Positions 24,389 through 33,677 are shown, counted from the stretch's first letter. The stretch is DNA of 64,000 bases from Streptomyces sp. Act143 (GCF_003143935.1 NZ_QFRX01000001.1:9331403-9395402), one strand, 5' to 3'. The notes: generated by a model from the letters alone, not told the origin. Translations and numbers: made by a program.

Positions 24389-25591
24389 ATGCCCCTGGTC
24401 ACCCCCTTTCCCCTCGGTGCGGCCACCACCCTCGCCGAACTCGCCGACAACCCGCACCCCCGTCTCGCCCTGCTCCGCGCCCACGAGCCCGTGTCCTGGG
24501 TGCCCGAGTTGAACGGCTGGCTGGTCACCCGGCGAGATCTCGCGCTCACGGTGATGCGGGACGCCACGGCCTTCACCGTCGACGACCCCCGCTTCTCCAC
24601 CGCCCAGGTCATCGGCCCGAGCATGCTCTCCCTGGACGGCCCCGAGCACGCCCGGCACCGTGACCCCTTCGCCGCCCCCTTCCGGCCCCGGCGCACGCAC
24701 GACCGGTTCGCCGCGTTCGTCGAGCAGGAGACCGACCGGCTCGTCACCGCCCTCGCCCCGGCGGGCGCCGCCGAACTGCGCCGTTCCTTCGCCGGCCCCC
24801 TCGCGGTCGCCGTCGTCACCGAGGCGCTCGGCCTGTCCGGCACCACCACCGACACCGTGCTCTCCTGGTACGACGCCATCGTGCGGTCGGTCTCGGACAT
24901 CACCGCCGGACACGCCCCCAGCGCCGCCGGCGCCGCCGCCTACGCCGAGCTGCGGGCGGCCGTGGCGGCCACCGTCACCGCGGGCGACGTCACCTCCTTG
25001 CTCGGCGCCGCCGCCGACCGGCTCCCCCTGCCCGAGGTCGCCGCCAACGCCGCGGTCCTGATGTTCGGCGGCATCGAGACCACCGAGGCGATGATCACCA
25101 ACGCCCTCCTCCACCTCCTGCGCCACCCCGGTCAACTCGCCCTCGTCCAAGCCGAACCCGGCCTCCTCGACAGTGCGATCGAAGAGTCCCTGCGCCTGGA
25201 ACCCGGCGCCGCCGTCGTCGACCGCTACGCCACCCGCGACACCACCCTCGGCGCGGTCACCGTCCGCCGCGGCGACCTCGTCACCGTCTCCCTCGCGGGC
25301 GCCAACCGCGATCCGGCCGTCTTCCCCGACCCCGACCGCTTCGACGTCCGCCGCGACAACGCCCGCCTCCACCTGGCCTTCGCCCACGGCCCCCACCACT
25401 GCCTCGCCGCGCACCTCGCCCGCCTGGAGACCCGCGTCGCCCTGCACGCCCTCCTCACCCGGCTGCCGGCCCTCCGACTCGACGAGGAGCACCCGGCGGC
25501 GCCGTACGGTCTGGTCTTCCGGAAGCCGGCCGCGCTGCACACCCGATGGGGACGGAGCGGTCAAACAGGTGAAATCGCCGTTTCCGAGTGA
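24389..25591 (+). CDS. Cytochrome P450
   Basis: 400-residue bacterial class I P450. It has the I-helix LMFGGIETTEAM, the K-helix EESLR (ExxR) and the heme loop FAHGPHHCLAAHLAR with the thiolate Cys. It needs a separate ferredoxin and reductase. None is adjacent; an FprA-like reductase gene lies far away at 60.6 kb. No biosynthetic genes surround it, so its role is unclear. The ATG at 24389 gives the normal N-terminus (MPLVTPFPLGA); the repeat array upstream is not part of the protein. Confidence 0.9.
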   Translation: MPLVTPFPLGAATTLAELADNPHPRLALLRAHEPVSWVPELNGWLVTRRDLALTVMRDATAFTVDDPRFSTAQVIGPSMLSLDGPEHARHRDPFAAPFRPRRTHDRFAAFVEQETDRLVTALAPAGAAELRRSFAGPLAVAVVTEALGLSGTTTDTVLSWYDAIVRSVSDITAGHAPSAAGAAAYAELRAAVAATVTAGDVTSLLGAAADRLPLPEVAANAAVLMFGGIETTEAMITNALLHLLRHPGQLALVQAEPGLLDSAIEESLRLEPGAAVVDRYATRDTTLGAVTVRRGDLVTVSLAGANRDPAVFPDPDRFDVRRDNARLHLAFAHGPHHCLAAHLARLETRVALHALLTRLPALRLDEEHPAAPYGLVFRKPAALHTRWGRSGQTGEIAVSE

Positions 25592-25667
25592 CCTGCCTCT
25601 CATGGCACCCGGGGGCCGTAGCCGCGACCATGGTGTGCGTCACCGGCAGGCCGCGAAGGGATCGGGA

Positions 25668-28600
25668 ATGCTCCGCAAGGTACTGGTCGCCAACCGAGGC
25701 GAGATCGCGATTCGCGCCTTCCGCGCCGGATACGAACTGGGCGCGAGGACCGTCGCCGTCTTCCCCCACGAGGACCGCAACTCACTGCACCGGCTCAAGG
25801 CGGACGAGGCGTACGAGATCGGCGAGCCCGGGCACCCCGTACGGGCCTACCTCTCCGTGGAGGAGATCATCCGGGCCGCCCGGCAGGCGGGTGCCGACGC
25901 CGTCTACCCCGGCTACGGGTTCCTCTCCGAGAACCCCGAGCTGGCCCGGGCCTGCGAGGAAGCCGGCATCACCTTCGTCGGGCCGAGCGCCGACATCCTC
26001 GAACTCACCGGCAACAAGGCCCGTGCCGTCGCCGCCGCCCGCGCGGCCGGCGTACCGGTCCTCGGCTCCTCCGAGCCCTCCAGCGACGTGGACGAGCTGG
26101 TGCGGGCGGCCGAGGAGATCGGCTTCCCCGTGTTCGTGAAGGCCGTCGCAGGCGGTGGCGGGCGTGGCATGCGGCGGGTCGAGGACCGCGCCCAGTTGCG
26201 GGAGTCCATCGAGGCGGCGGCCCGTGAGGCGGCCTCCGCGTTCGGCGACCCCACCGTCTTCCTGGAGAAGGCCGTCGTCGACCCCCGCCACATCGAGGTG
26301 CAGATCCTCGCCGACGGGCAGGGCAATGTCATCCACCTCTTCGAGCGGGACTGCTCCGTCCAGCGCCGCCACCAGAAGGTCATCGAGCTGGCGCCCGCGC
26401 CCAACCTCGACACGGCCCTGCGCGACCGCATCTGCGCCGACGCCGTCCGCTTCGCCCGCGAGATCGGCTACCGCAACGCCGGCACCGTGGAGTTCCTCCT
26501 CGACCCCGACGGCAACCACGTCTTCATCGAGATGAACCCCCGCATCCAGGTCGAGCACACGGTCACCGAGGAGGTCACCGACGTCGACCTCGTCCAGTCC
26601 CAACTGCGCATCGCCGCCGGGGAATCGCTGGCCGACCTCGGGCTGTCCCAGGAGACGGTCACCCTGCACGGCGCCGCCCTCCAGTGCCGGATCACCACCG
26701 AGGACCCCGCCAACGGCTTCCGCCCGGACACCGGCCGCATCAGCGCCTACCGCTCACCCGGCGGCTCGGGCATCCGCCTCGACGGCGGAACCACCCACGC
26801 CGGTACGGAGATCAGCGCGCACTTCGACTCCATGCTGGTCAAACTCACCTGCCGGGGCCGCGACTTCGGCACCGCCGTCAAGCGCGCCCGGCGTGCCGTC
26901 GCCGAGTTCCGCATCCGCGGCGTCGCCACCAACATCCCTTTCCTCCAAGCCGTGTTGGACGACCCGGACTTCCAGGCGGGCCGCGTCACCACGTCCTTCA
27001 TCGAGCAGCGCCCCCACCTGCTCACCTCCCGCACCTCCGCCGACCGCGGCACCAAGCTCCTCACCTACCTCGCCGACGTCACCGTCAACAAGCCGCACGG
27101 CGAGCGCCCCCAGCTGATCGACCCGACGACCAAGCTCCCGAAGCAGTCCGTCGAGGTGCCGCCCGCCGGTTCCAAGCAGAGGCTCACCGAGCTGGGCCCC
27201 GAGGGCTTCGCCCGTTGGCTGCGCGAGTCCCCGACCATCGGCGTCACCGACACCACCTTCCGCGACGCCCACCAGTCGCTGCTCGCGACCCGTGTGCGCA
27301 CCAAGGACCTCCTCGCCGTCGCCCCCGTCGTCGCCCGCACCCTGCCCGAGCTGCTCTCCCTGGAGTGCTGGGGCGGCGCCACCTACGACGTAGCCCTGCG
27401 CTTCCTCGCCGAGGACCCCTGGGAGCGCCTCGCCGCGCTCCGCGAGGCGGTGCCCAACATCTGCCTCCAGATGCTGCTGCGCGGCCGCAACACCGTGGGC
27501 TACACCCCGTACCCGACCGAGGTGACGGACGCCTTCGTGCAGGAGGCCGCCGCCACCGGCATCGACATCTTCCGCATCTTCGACGCGCTCAACGACGTCG
27601 GCCAGATGCGGCCCGCCATCGAGGCCGTGCGCGAGACCGGCACCGCGATCGCCGAGGTCGCCCTCTGCTACACCTCCGACCTGTCGAACCCGGCCGAACG
27701 CCTCTACACCCTCGACTACTACCTGCGGCTCGCCGAGCAGATCGTCGAGGCGGGCGCCCACGTCCTGGCCGTCAAGGACATGGCGGGCCTGCTCCGGGCC
27801 CCGGCCGTGGCGACCCTCGTGTCCGCCCTGCGCCGGGAGTTCGACCTCCCCGTCCACATCCACACCCACGACACCGCGGGCGGCCAGCTCGCCACCTACC
27901 TGGCCGCGATCCAGGCCGGCGCCGACGCCGTGGACGGGGCGGTGGCCTCCATGGCCGGTACGACGTCCCAGCCGTCGCTGTCGGCGATCGTCGCCGCCAC
28001 CGACCACTCCGCCCGGCCCACCGGCCTCGACCTGCTCGCGGTCGGCGACCTGGAGCCGTACTGGGAGAGCGTCCGCAAGATCTACGCCCCCTTCGAGGCG
28101 GGCCTCGCCTCGCCGACGGGCCGCGTCTACGACCACGAGATCCCCGGCGGCCAGCTCTCCAACCTGCGCACCCAGGCCGTCGCCCTCGGGCTCGGGGACC
28201 GCTTCGAGGACATCGAGGCCATGTACGCCGCCGCCGACAAGATCCTCGGCCATCTCGTGAAGGTCACCCCGTCCTCCAAGGTGGTCGGCGACCTCGCCCT
28301 GCACCTGGTCGGCGCCGGGGTGTCGCCGGAGGAGTTCGAGGCGACGCCGGAACGGTTCGACATCCCCGACTCCGTCATCGGCTTCCTCCGCGGCGAGCTG
28401 GGCACCCCGCCCGGCGGCTGGCCGGAGCCGTTCCGCAGCCGGGCCCTGGAGGGCCGCGCCGGTCCCAAGCCGGCCCCGGAGCTGACGTCCGAGGACCGCG
28501 ACGGCCTGGAGAAGGACCGCCGCGCCACCCTCAACCGCCTCCTCTTCCCCGGCCCGACCCGGGAGTTCGAGGCCCACCGCCAGACCTACGGCGACACCAG

Positions 28601-29042
28601 CGTCCTCGACAGCAAGGACTTCTTCTACGGTCTGCGCCCGGGCCAGGAGTACGCCGTCGACCTGGAGCCGGGTGTGCGGCTCCTCATGGGCCTGGAGGCC
28701 GTCGGCGAGGCCGACGAGCGCGGCATGCGGACCGTGATGTCCACCCTGAACGGCCAGTTGCGCCCCATCCAGGTCCGCGATGTCGCCGCCGCCTCCGACC
28801 TCCCCGTGACCGAGAAGGCCGACCGCTCCAACCCCGGCCATGTGGCCGCCCCGTTCGCGGGCGTGGTCACCCTCGCGGTCGCCGAGGGCGACGAGGTCGC
28901 GGCGGGCGGCACGGTCGCCACCATCGAGGCGATGAAGATGGAGGCCGCGATCACCGCACCCAAGGCCGGCAAGGTGTCCCGGCTCGCGATCAACCGCATC
29001 CAGCAGGTGGAGGGCGGGGATCTGCTGTTCGTGATCGCGTGA
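25668..29042 (+). CDS. pyc: Pyruvate carboxylase
   Basis: 1124-residue single-chain enzyme that carboxylates pyruvate to oxaloacetate for anaplerosis, using ATP and biotin. Biotin carboxylase domain (about 1-450) has GGGGRGMR and EMNPRIQVEHTVTE. The carboxyltransferase domain (about 520-800) has DTTFRDAHQSLLATRVR and metal-binding HIHTHDT. A linker domain follows, then the biotinyl domain with IEAMKMEAA; Lys1090 is the biotin site. All parts are intact. RBS GAAGGG is at 25655-25660. The gene stands alone, 76 bp after the P450. Confidence 0.97.
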   Translation: MLRKVLVANRGEIAIRAFRAGYELGARTVAVFPHEDRNSLHRLKADEAYEIGEPGHPVRAYLSVEEIIRAARQAGADAVYPGYGFLSENPELARACEEAGITFVGPSADILELTGNKARAVAAARAAGVPVLGSSEPSSDVDELVRAAEEIGFPVFVKAVAGGGGRGMRRVEDRAQLRESIEAAAREAASAFGDPTVFLEKAVVDPRHIEVQILADGQGNVIHLFERDCSVQRRHQKVIELAPAPNLDTALRDRICADAVRFAREIGYRNAGTVEFLLDPDGNHVFIEMNPRIQVEHTVTEEVTDVDLVQSQLRIAAGESLADLGLSQETVTLHGAALQCRITTEDPANGFRPDTGRISAYRSPGGSGIRLDGGTTHAGTEISAHFDSMLVKLTCRGRDFGTAVKRARRAVAEFRIRGVATNIPFLQAVLDDPDFQAGRVTTSFIEQRPHLLTSRTSADRGTKLLTYLADVTVNKPHGERPQLIDPTTKLPKQSVEVPPAGSKQRLTELGPEGFARWLRESPTIGVTDTTFRDAHQSLLATRVRTKDLLAVAPVVARTLPELLSLECWGGATYDVALRFLAEDPWERLAALREAVPNICLQMLLRGRNTVGYTPYPTEVTDAFVQEAAATGIDIFRIFDALNDVGQMRPAIEAVRETGTAIAEVALCYTSDLSNPAERLYTLDYYLRLAEQIVEAGAHVLAVKDMAGLLRAPAVATLVSALRREFDLPVHIHTHDTAGGQLATYLAAIQAGADAVDGAVASMAGTTSQPSLSAIVAATDHSARPTGLDLLAVGDLEPYWESVRKIYAPFEAGLASPTGRVYDHEIPGGQLSNLRTQAVALGLGDRFEDIEAMYAAADKILGHLVKVTPSSKVVGDLALHLVGAGVSPEEFEATPERFDIPDSVIGFLRGELGTPPGGWPEPFRSRALEGRAGPKPAPELTSEDRDGLEKDRRATLNRLLFPGPTREFEAHRQTYGDTSVLDSKDFFYGLRPGQEYAVDLEPGVRLLMGLEAVGEADERGMRTVMSTLNGQLRPIQVRDVAAASDLPVTEKADRSNPGHVAAPFAGVVTLAVAEGDEVAAGGTVATIEAMKMEAAITAPKAGKVSRLAINRIQQVEGGDLLFVIA

Positions 29043-29055
29043 CGGCAGCGGCCGG

Positions 29056-29076
29056 CCGGTCGGGTTTCCCGATCGG
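29056..29076 (+). terminator. Hairpin terminator after pyc
   Basis: CCGGTCGGG-ttt-CCCGATCGG forms a 9-bp stem with one mismatch, 13 nt after the pyc stop. No T-run follows, which is common in Streptomyces. Confidence 0.5.
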
Positions 29077-29111
29077 GTGGTGACGGGTGTCACACCGGCG
29101 TACGGTCGTCT

Positions 29112-29131
29112 AGTGGACGGCACCGTTCACT
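29112..29131. promoter_or_regulatory. 20-bp near-palindrome at the DHA2 efflux promoter
   Basis: AGTGGACGG-CA-CCGTTCACT: 9-bp arms with a single mismatch, 42 bp before the MFS start. Arms of the form AGTGnAC resemble TetR-type operators. TACGGT at 29100-29105 could be the -10, placing the palindrome at the transcription start. No tetR gene is adjacent. Confidence 0.55.
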
Positions 29132-29173
29132 GACCCGCGGTGAGGGTGCCACTCCCGAGAGTGCGGCACGCCC

Positions 29174-30712
29174 ATGACCAGCAGCAGCTCCACCGTGAAG
29201 ACGGCCACCCCCGGCACCGGGGGTGGCGGAAACGCCATGGCGCTGCTGGTCATCGCCTCGTGTCAGCTGATGGTGGTCCTCGACATCACCATCGTGAACA
29301 TCGCCCTGCCGGACATCCAGCGCTCCCTGGACTTCTCCACCACCAGCCTGTCCTGGGTGGTCAACGCCTACACGCTCACCTTCGGCGGGCTGCTGCTGCT
29401 CGGCGGGCGGACCGGCGACATCCTCGGCCGCCGCCGGATGTTCATCATCGGTGTGCTGCTCTTCGTGCTCGCCTCCCTGCTCGGCGGGCTCTCCCAGAAC
29501 GAGGGCCAACTCCTCGCCGCGCGCGCCTTCCAGGGCGTCGGCGGCGCCATCGCCTCGCCCACCGCGCTCGCCCTGATCAGCACGACGTTCCGGGAAGGCC
29601 CCGAACGCAACCGGGCGTTCGGCGTGTTCGCCGCGGTCTCGGCGGGCGGCGGCGCCATCGGACTGCTCGCGGGCGGCATCCTCGTCGAGTGGCTCAACTG
29701 GCGCTGGGTGCTGTTCGTCAACGTCCCCATCGGGCTGCTCATCGCGCTCGCCGCGCCCCGCTGGATCAGGGAGTCCGAGCGGCATCCCGGCCACTTCGAC
29801 ATCGCCGGCGCCCTGACCTCGACCGTGGGCATGGTGCTGCTGGTGTACGGGTTCATCAGGGCCGCCCAGGAGGGCTGGCGGGACCCGTACACGCTGGGTT
29901 CGTTCGGCGCGGCCGTCGTCGTCCTCACCGCGTTCGTCCTCATCGAACGGCGCTCCCGGCAGCCGATCACCCCGCTGCACATGTTCGCCGACCGCAACCG
30001 GGCCGGGACGTACGGGATCATGCTCTGCCTCGCCGCGGCGATCTTCGGGATGTTCTTCTTCCTCACCCTCTTCGTCCAGAACGTCCTGGACTTCAGCCCG
30101 TTGCAGGCCGGGTTCGCGTTCCTGCCGGTCAGTGCGGTCATCGCGGTGGGTGCCGGACTGGCCTCGCGGTTCCTGCCCGTCTACGGGCCCAAGCCCTTCA
30201 TGGTGGCCGGCGCGATCCTCGCCGCGGCGGGCCTCGCCTGGCTGACCCTGACCGACGTCCACTCCACCTACGCGGGCAGTGTCCTCGGCCCGATGCTGGT
30301 GTTCAGCCTCGGCATGGGCATGGAGTTCGTGTCGCTGACGCTGATGGCGCTCTCCGACGTCCCCGTGCAGGAGACCGGCGCGGCCTCCGGGCTCCTCAAC
30401 GCCACCCAGCAGGTGGGCGGTTCGCTGGGTCTGTCCATCCTCGTGACGACGTTCGGCACGGCCAGCACCAACGAGACCGAGAAGTTCTTCCAGCAGGCCA
30501 CCCCGGCCGAGCGGCTGTTCTTCCAGCGCACGGGACAGCTGCCCGGGAAGTGGGCCGACCAGGTCCTCACCGCGGGTGTCTCGGCCGCGTTCGTCGTCGC
30601 GGCGATCTTCACCGCGCTCGCCGCGCTGATCGCCGTACTCGCCATCCAGGTACGGCCGTCCGACCTGGCGCGGCTGAAGGGCGACGGCGGCGGCATGCCC
30701 TCACCGCAGTGA
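29174..30712 (+). CDS. MFS drug efflux transporter, DHA2 (EmrB/QacA) family
   Basis: 512-residue, 14-helix proton-driven exporter. Motif D1 is in VVLDITIVNIALPDI, motif A in GGRTGDILGRRRMF, and motif C-like in GGGAIGLLAGGILVEWLNWRWVLFVNVPIG. Expected to expel hydrophobic drugs or metabolites. ATG 29174 begins MTSSSSTVKT. It is probably regulated through the upstream palindrome. Its 3' end overlaps the convergent LuxR-type gene by 12 bp. Confidence 0.92.
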   Translation: MTSSSSTVKTATPGTGGGGNAMALLVIASCQLMVVLDITIVNIALPDIQRSLDFSTTSLSWVVNAYTLTFGGLLLLGGRTGDILGRRRMFIIGVLLFVLASLLGGLSQNEGQLLAARAFQGVGGAIASPTALALISTTFREGPERNRAFGVFAAVSAGGGAIGLLAGGILVEWLNWRWVLFVNVPIGLLIALAAPRWIRESERHPGHFDIAGALTSTVGMVLLVYGFIRAAQEGWRDPYTLGSFGAAVVVLTAFVLIERRSRQPITPLHMFADRNRAGTYGIMLCLAAAIFGMFFFLTLFVQNVLDFSPLQAGFAFLPVSAVIAVGAGLASRFLPVYGPKPFMVAGAILAAAGLAWLTLTDVHSTYAGSVLGPMLVFSLGMGMEFVSLTLMALSDVPVQETGAASGLLNATQQVGGSLGLSILVTTFGTASTNETEKFFQQATPAERLFFQRTGQLPGKWADQVLTAGVSAAFVVAAIFTALAALIAVLAIQVRPSDLARLKGDGGGMPSPQ

Positions 30713-31525
30713 GGCGGGCGCCGGGACGAGCCCCAGCTGCTGGGCGCGCAGCACCGTCCCGAGGCGGTCGTGGGTGCCGAGCTTGCGGTAGATGTTCGCG
30801 ACGTGCTTGTGCACCGTCCGCTCCGAGATGCCGAGCCGGCGGCCCATGGCGGCGGCGGTCAGCGCGTCGGTGAGCAGGAGCAGCACGGTCGTCTCCCGGG
30901 GCGTCAGGCCCGCGTCGGCCGCACCGGAGTCCGGCGCGGCCACCCGGCGCCAGCGCTCCAGGAGCTGCCGCTGCTGCTCGATCCCGGCGAGCAGCGGCTG
31001 GAGCCGGCCCGCGAGGCACACCTCGTCCTCGGTGAAGTCCCGCCCGGAGCGGTAGACCAGACAGCCGGTGATGGGTGAGCCGGACCCCGGCAGCGGTATC
31101 CCCAGCGCGTGGTCGACGTCGATGAGGTCGCCGAGCAGCCGCGCGGTCCGGCTCGCCCCCCAGGCCCGCCCCGCGGCTGTTCGGGCCGTCACCGGCGTCC
31201 TGTCCGGCACGGTCGCGTAGTGCCCGGCGAAGGGGTACCCCGCGCGCAGCAGCCCGGTCGCCTCGGCCCCCAGACCGCCGAACTCCGCGGCGATGCCGGA
31301 GGACAGGCCCAGCGTGCCGCCGTCCTCGCTCCAGTCGTCCAGCTTGTAGATCAGCGCCTCGCCGCCGCACAGTTCCGGCAGGACCGCCGCCACCAGTGGC
31401 CAGAGCAGCTCGGGGTCCCGTTCGTGCAGCGCGGCGACGGCCACCGACAGCATCCGCTCGTAGGCCCCGCCCAGCCCCTGTGCCACGTTCCCTCTCCGCC
31501 CGCTCGTGTACGCAGTTCTACCCAT
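30701..31525 (-). CDS. LuxR-type transcriptional regulator
   Basis: 274-residue protein. The C-terminal LuxR HTH (about residues 207-262) reads LTPRETTVLLLLTDALTAAAMGRRLGISERTVHKHVANIYRKLG. The N-terminal 200 residues look GAF-like (a compact sensory domain with SPITGCLVYRSGRDFTEDEVCLA) and have no ATPase or receiver motifs. The start is uncertain: the most upstream candidate is 31525, with GTG near 31486 as an alternative. It converges on the efflux gene; a functional link is not shown. Confidence 0.83.
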   Translation of the reverse strand: MGRTAYTSGRRGNVAQGLGGAYERMLSVAVAALHERDPELLWPLVAAVLPELCGGEALIYKLDDWSEDGGTLGLSSGIAAEFGGLGAEATGLLRAGYPFAGHYATVPDRTPVTARTAAGRAWGASRTARLLGDLIDVDHALGIPLPGSGSPITGCLVYRSGRDFTEDEVCLAGRLQPLLAGIEQQRQLLERWRRVAAPDSGAADAGLTPRETTVLLLLTDALTAAAMGRRLGISERTVHKHVANIYRKLGTHDRLGTVLRAQQLGLVPAPASLR

Positions 31526-32009
31526 ACCTGCGTGTCACCCCGCCGTCCCAGAATGCAACAGCGGGGGGAGAACAGGCCCGGAGGGGGTGCCTGGTTCTCT
31601 CCCTCTTCCGTGCGGGCCGCCGGAACGGGGGACCGGCGGCCCGCACGACGGCCTGCCCGCACGGCCCCCGGCCGGGCCGCGTCGAGGGGGACTTCACGCC
31701 CGTGCGGGGCAGGTAGCGGGCTCGGGGCCGGACACCGGGGGATAGCCCTGGGCGCGGTCAGGTAAGTCCCCCGCGTCACCTCGCGCACCCGGTACCGCAC
31801 CTCCGGTGCGCGCGAGGCGAAGTCTGCGATGACCTGGAGGGCGGCAGGGCGCGCATCCTGACTCAGGAGACGCGGATCGGCCGGCTCGCCGAGGTACCGG
31901 CCGACGAGCGCCCCGCCCCGATGCTCAAGGGGCACCGGGCACCGGGCATGGCTGGACGGGCCGGTCCGCACGGCCTCCGCGTGACCGCTCAGCCCGTCGC
32001 CGAAGGCGG
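31526..32009 (-). other. 484-bp gap with a hairpin and possible decayed coding fragment
   Basis: No intact gene was found. A strong hairpin lies at 31610-31646. On the minus strand, about 31930 down to 31750, a frame with G/C-rich third positions encodes a protein-like string (RYLGEPADPRLLSQDARPAA, then LQVIADFASRAPEVRYRVRE), without start, RBS or recognisable domain. It may be the tail of a lost gene that ended at the hairpin. Confidence 0.35.
31610..31646. terminator. Perfect 14-bp hairpin, terminator-like
   Basis: GTGCGGGCCGCCGG (31610-31623), 9-nt loop, and its exact complement (31633-31646). It is strong enough to terminate transcription. It lies in a region with no current gene ending at it, so it may be the terminator of a lost minus-strand gene, or act on the divergent LuxR-gene side. 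Confidence 0.65.
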
Positions 32010-32408
32010 TCAGGAGCGGTCGGCGCGGGCCGCCTTCTCCGCGTGCAGCTTCTTGATGCGGGCGCCTTCCTTGCGGACCTCGGCCTGCGTGGCGCGCTCC
32101 TTCACCAGCCACTCGGGCTGCTCCTGCTTCAGCGCCTCGATCTGCTCCGTCGTGAGCGGCTCGGTCACGCCGCCGCGCGCCAGCCCCGCGATGGACACGC
32201 CGAGCTTGGCCGCGACCACCGGACGCGGGTGCGGGCCGTTGGCGCGCAGGTCCTGGAGCCACTGTGGCGGATTGTTCTGGAGCTCGTTGAGCTCGGCCCG
32301 CGAGACGACACCCTCACGGAACTCGGCGGGGGTGGCCTCGAGGTACACACCCAGCTTCTTCGCCGCGGTCGCGGCCTTCATCGTCTGGGTGCTCTGGTGC
32401 TGCGTCAT
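32010..32408 (-). CDS. DUF5997 family protein
   Basis: 132-residue actinobacterial protein. The conserved pattern includes MKAATAAKKLGVYLEATPAEF, ELNELQNNPPQWLQDLRANG and HPRPVVAAKLGVSIAGLARGGV. It is small, soluble, rich in Lys/Ala/Glu at the C-terminus. The P-R-P-V-V-A-x-K-L-G-V-S segment looks like a short DNA-binding-like helical motif. The function is unknown. It is divergent from an HTH-less LysR-like gene, with only about 58 bp between starts. Confidence 0.85.
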   Translation of the reverse strand: MTQHQSTQTMKAATAAKKLGVYLEATPAEFREGVVSRAELNELQNNPPQWLQDLRANGPHPRPVVAAKLGVSIAGLARGGVTEPLTTEQIEALKQEQPEWLVKERATQAEVRKEGARIKKLHAEKAARADRS

Positions 32409-32466
32409 GGAGTCAAGGGTATCGACTGGGTGAACCTCCGCCGACCACGGCGGGTAACCTGGCCAG

Positions 32467-33258
32467 GTGACAGGCGTGGAAGAACCCCCGATGACCGGCC
32501 CGGACGAACCCACCGCGTTCCGGCTCGCCTACGTCCCGGGAGCGACGCCCGCGAAGTGGGTGCGGATCTGGCACGAACGGTTCCCGGACCTCCCGCTCAC
32601 CCTCCTCCAGCTCCCCGGGGCCGAGGCGACCGCCGCCCTGCGGGGCGGGTCCGCGGATGCCGGCCTCGTACGGCTGCCGGTCGACCGTATGTTCTTCAGC
32701 GCCATCCCCCTCTACACCGAGACCACGGTCGTCGTCGTCCCCAAGGACCACGTCATCGCCGCGGTCGAAGAGGTGACCCTGGAGGATCTGGCCGACGAGA
32801 CCGTGCTGCACCCCCTGGACGACGTCTTCGACTGGGAGCGGCCACCGGGCGAGCCCGCGTTCGAGCGCCCCGCGACGACCGAGGACGCGATCGAGCTGGT
32901 CGCGGCCGGTATCGGGGTGCTCGTCGTCCCCCAGTCGCTGGCCCGCCTGTACCACCGCAGGGACCTCACCTACCGGCCGGTCACGGACGCCCCCGAGTCC
33001 TCCGTCGCCCTGTCGTGGCCGGAGGAGGCGACCACGGACCTGGTCGAGGACTTCATCGGCATCGTCCGCGGTCGCACCGTCAACAGCACACGGGGCCGGA
33101 CCGCCTCCCAGGACGAGGCCAAGGCGAAGACCAAGGCCAAGGCCGAGCCGAAGAAGCAGCAGCCCAGGCGCTCCGACGCGGCCGGCGGGCGACGAAAGCC
33201 GCCCGCCGCCAAGAAGGCCCAGGCCGCCCGGCGAGGCAAGCCCCGGCGCCGCTCGTAG
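32467..33258 (+). CDS. LysR-type substrate-binding domain protein without HTH, with histone-like basic tail
   Basis: 263-residue protein whose body (about residues 17-205) is a LysR effector domain: FRLAYVPGATPAKWVRIWHERFPDLPLTLLQ, DAGLVRLP, VVVPKDHVIA, IELVAAGIGVLVVPQSLAR. There is no N-terminal helix-turn-helix; the domain begins almost at the start. The C-terminal 55 residues are a Lys/Ala/Arg/Pro-rich tail like those of HupS or histone H1-type proteins. An ATG at 32491 is an alternative start. Not truncated by frameshift as far as visible. Possibly a ligand sensor using the tail, or a partner protein, for DNA contact. Confidence 0.8.
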   Translation: MTGVEEPPMTGPDEPTAFRLAYVPGATPAKWVRIWHERFPDLPLTLLQLPGAEATAALRGGSADAGLVRLPVDRMFFSAIPLYTETTVVVVPKDHVIAAVEEVTLEDLADETVLHPLDDVFDWERPPGEPAFERPATTEDAIELVAAGIGVLVVPQSLARLYHRRDLTYRPVTDAPESSVALSWPEEATTDLVEDFIGIVRGRTVNSTRGRTASQDEAKAKTKAKAEPKKQQPRRSDAAGGRRKPPAAKKAQAARRGKPRRRS

Positions 33259-33376
33259 GGCGGGTCCGGCGGGTCAGGACACGTGGGTCGCCTGCCCCGC
33301 CGCGCTGATCACTTTCTGTCCCGCGGCCTGGGAGAGCGGCTCGGGCGGACTGAGTGCAACCAGGCGCTCAGTCGCA

Positions 33377-33677
33377 TCACCGCCACCCGCGGACCTCCCA
33401 CGCCACCTCCAGCACCTCAGGCGCCCCGTGCAGCGCGGAGGTCACCTGCCCCGACTCCAGGTGAACCAGCAGCAGCTCGCCCTCGAAGAAGTGCCCACCG
33501 TCGTACGAACCCGTGCCGATGGCCACGAGCGGCACCTTCGGATGGAAGGCCACGCAGTGCGCGGGCCCCGCCGGTGCCGTCCCAGGACCACTGGAGGTAC
33601 CCGGCGGCCGAGGGCTTCCCGATCTCGGCGCAGGGGCGGTCGCCGAGGACACGGCGGACGGACACCGGTGCGGACAT
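33377..33677 (-). pseudogene. Frameshifted N-terminal remnant of a WD40 repeat protein
   Basis: A start at 33677 gives MSAPVSVRRVLGDRP, continuing to GYLQWSWDGTGG. A +1 shift at the CCCC run 33566-33569 then leads into AHCVAFHPKVPLVAIGTGSY, DGGHFFEGELLLVHLESGQ and EVLEVAWE, which reads as a continuous WD40/beta-propeller N-terminus. Removing one base would join the two frames. The sequence then stops at 33377, so most of the propeller is missing. A gene decayed by one indel plus a 3' deletion. The plus-strand gap 33259-33745 holds no other gene. Confidence 0.72.

Noticed and set aside
24389..29042. Biosynthetic gene cluster around the P450
   Set aside because: Neighbours are pyruvate carboxylase, barstar and a PLP enzyme; no synthase, NRPS, PKS or terpene gene is present.
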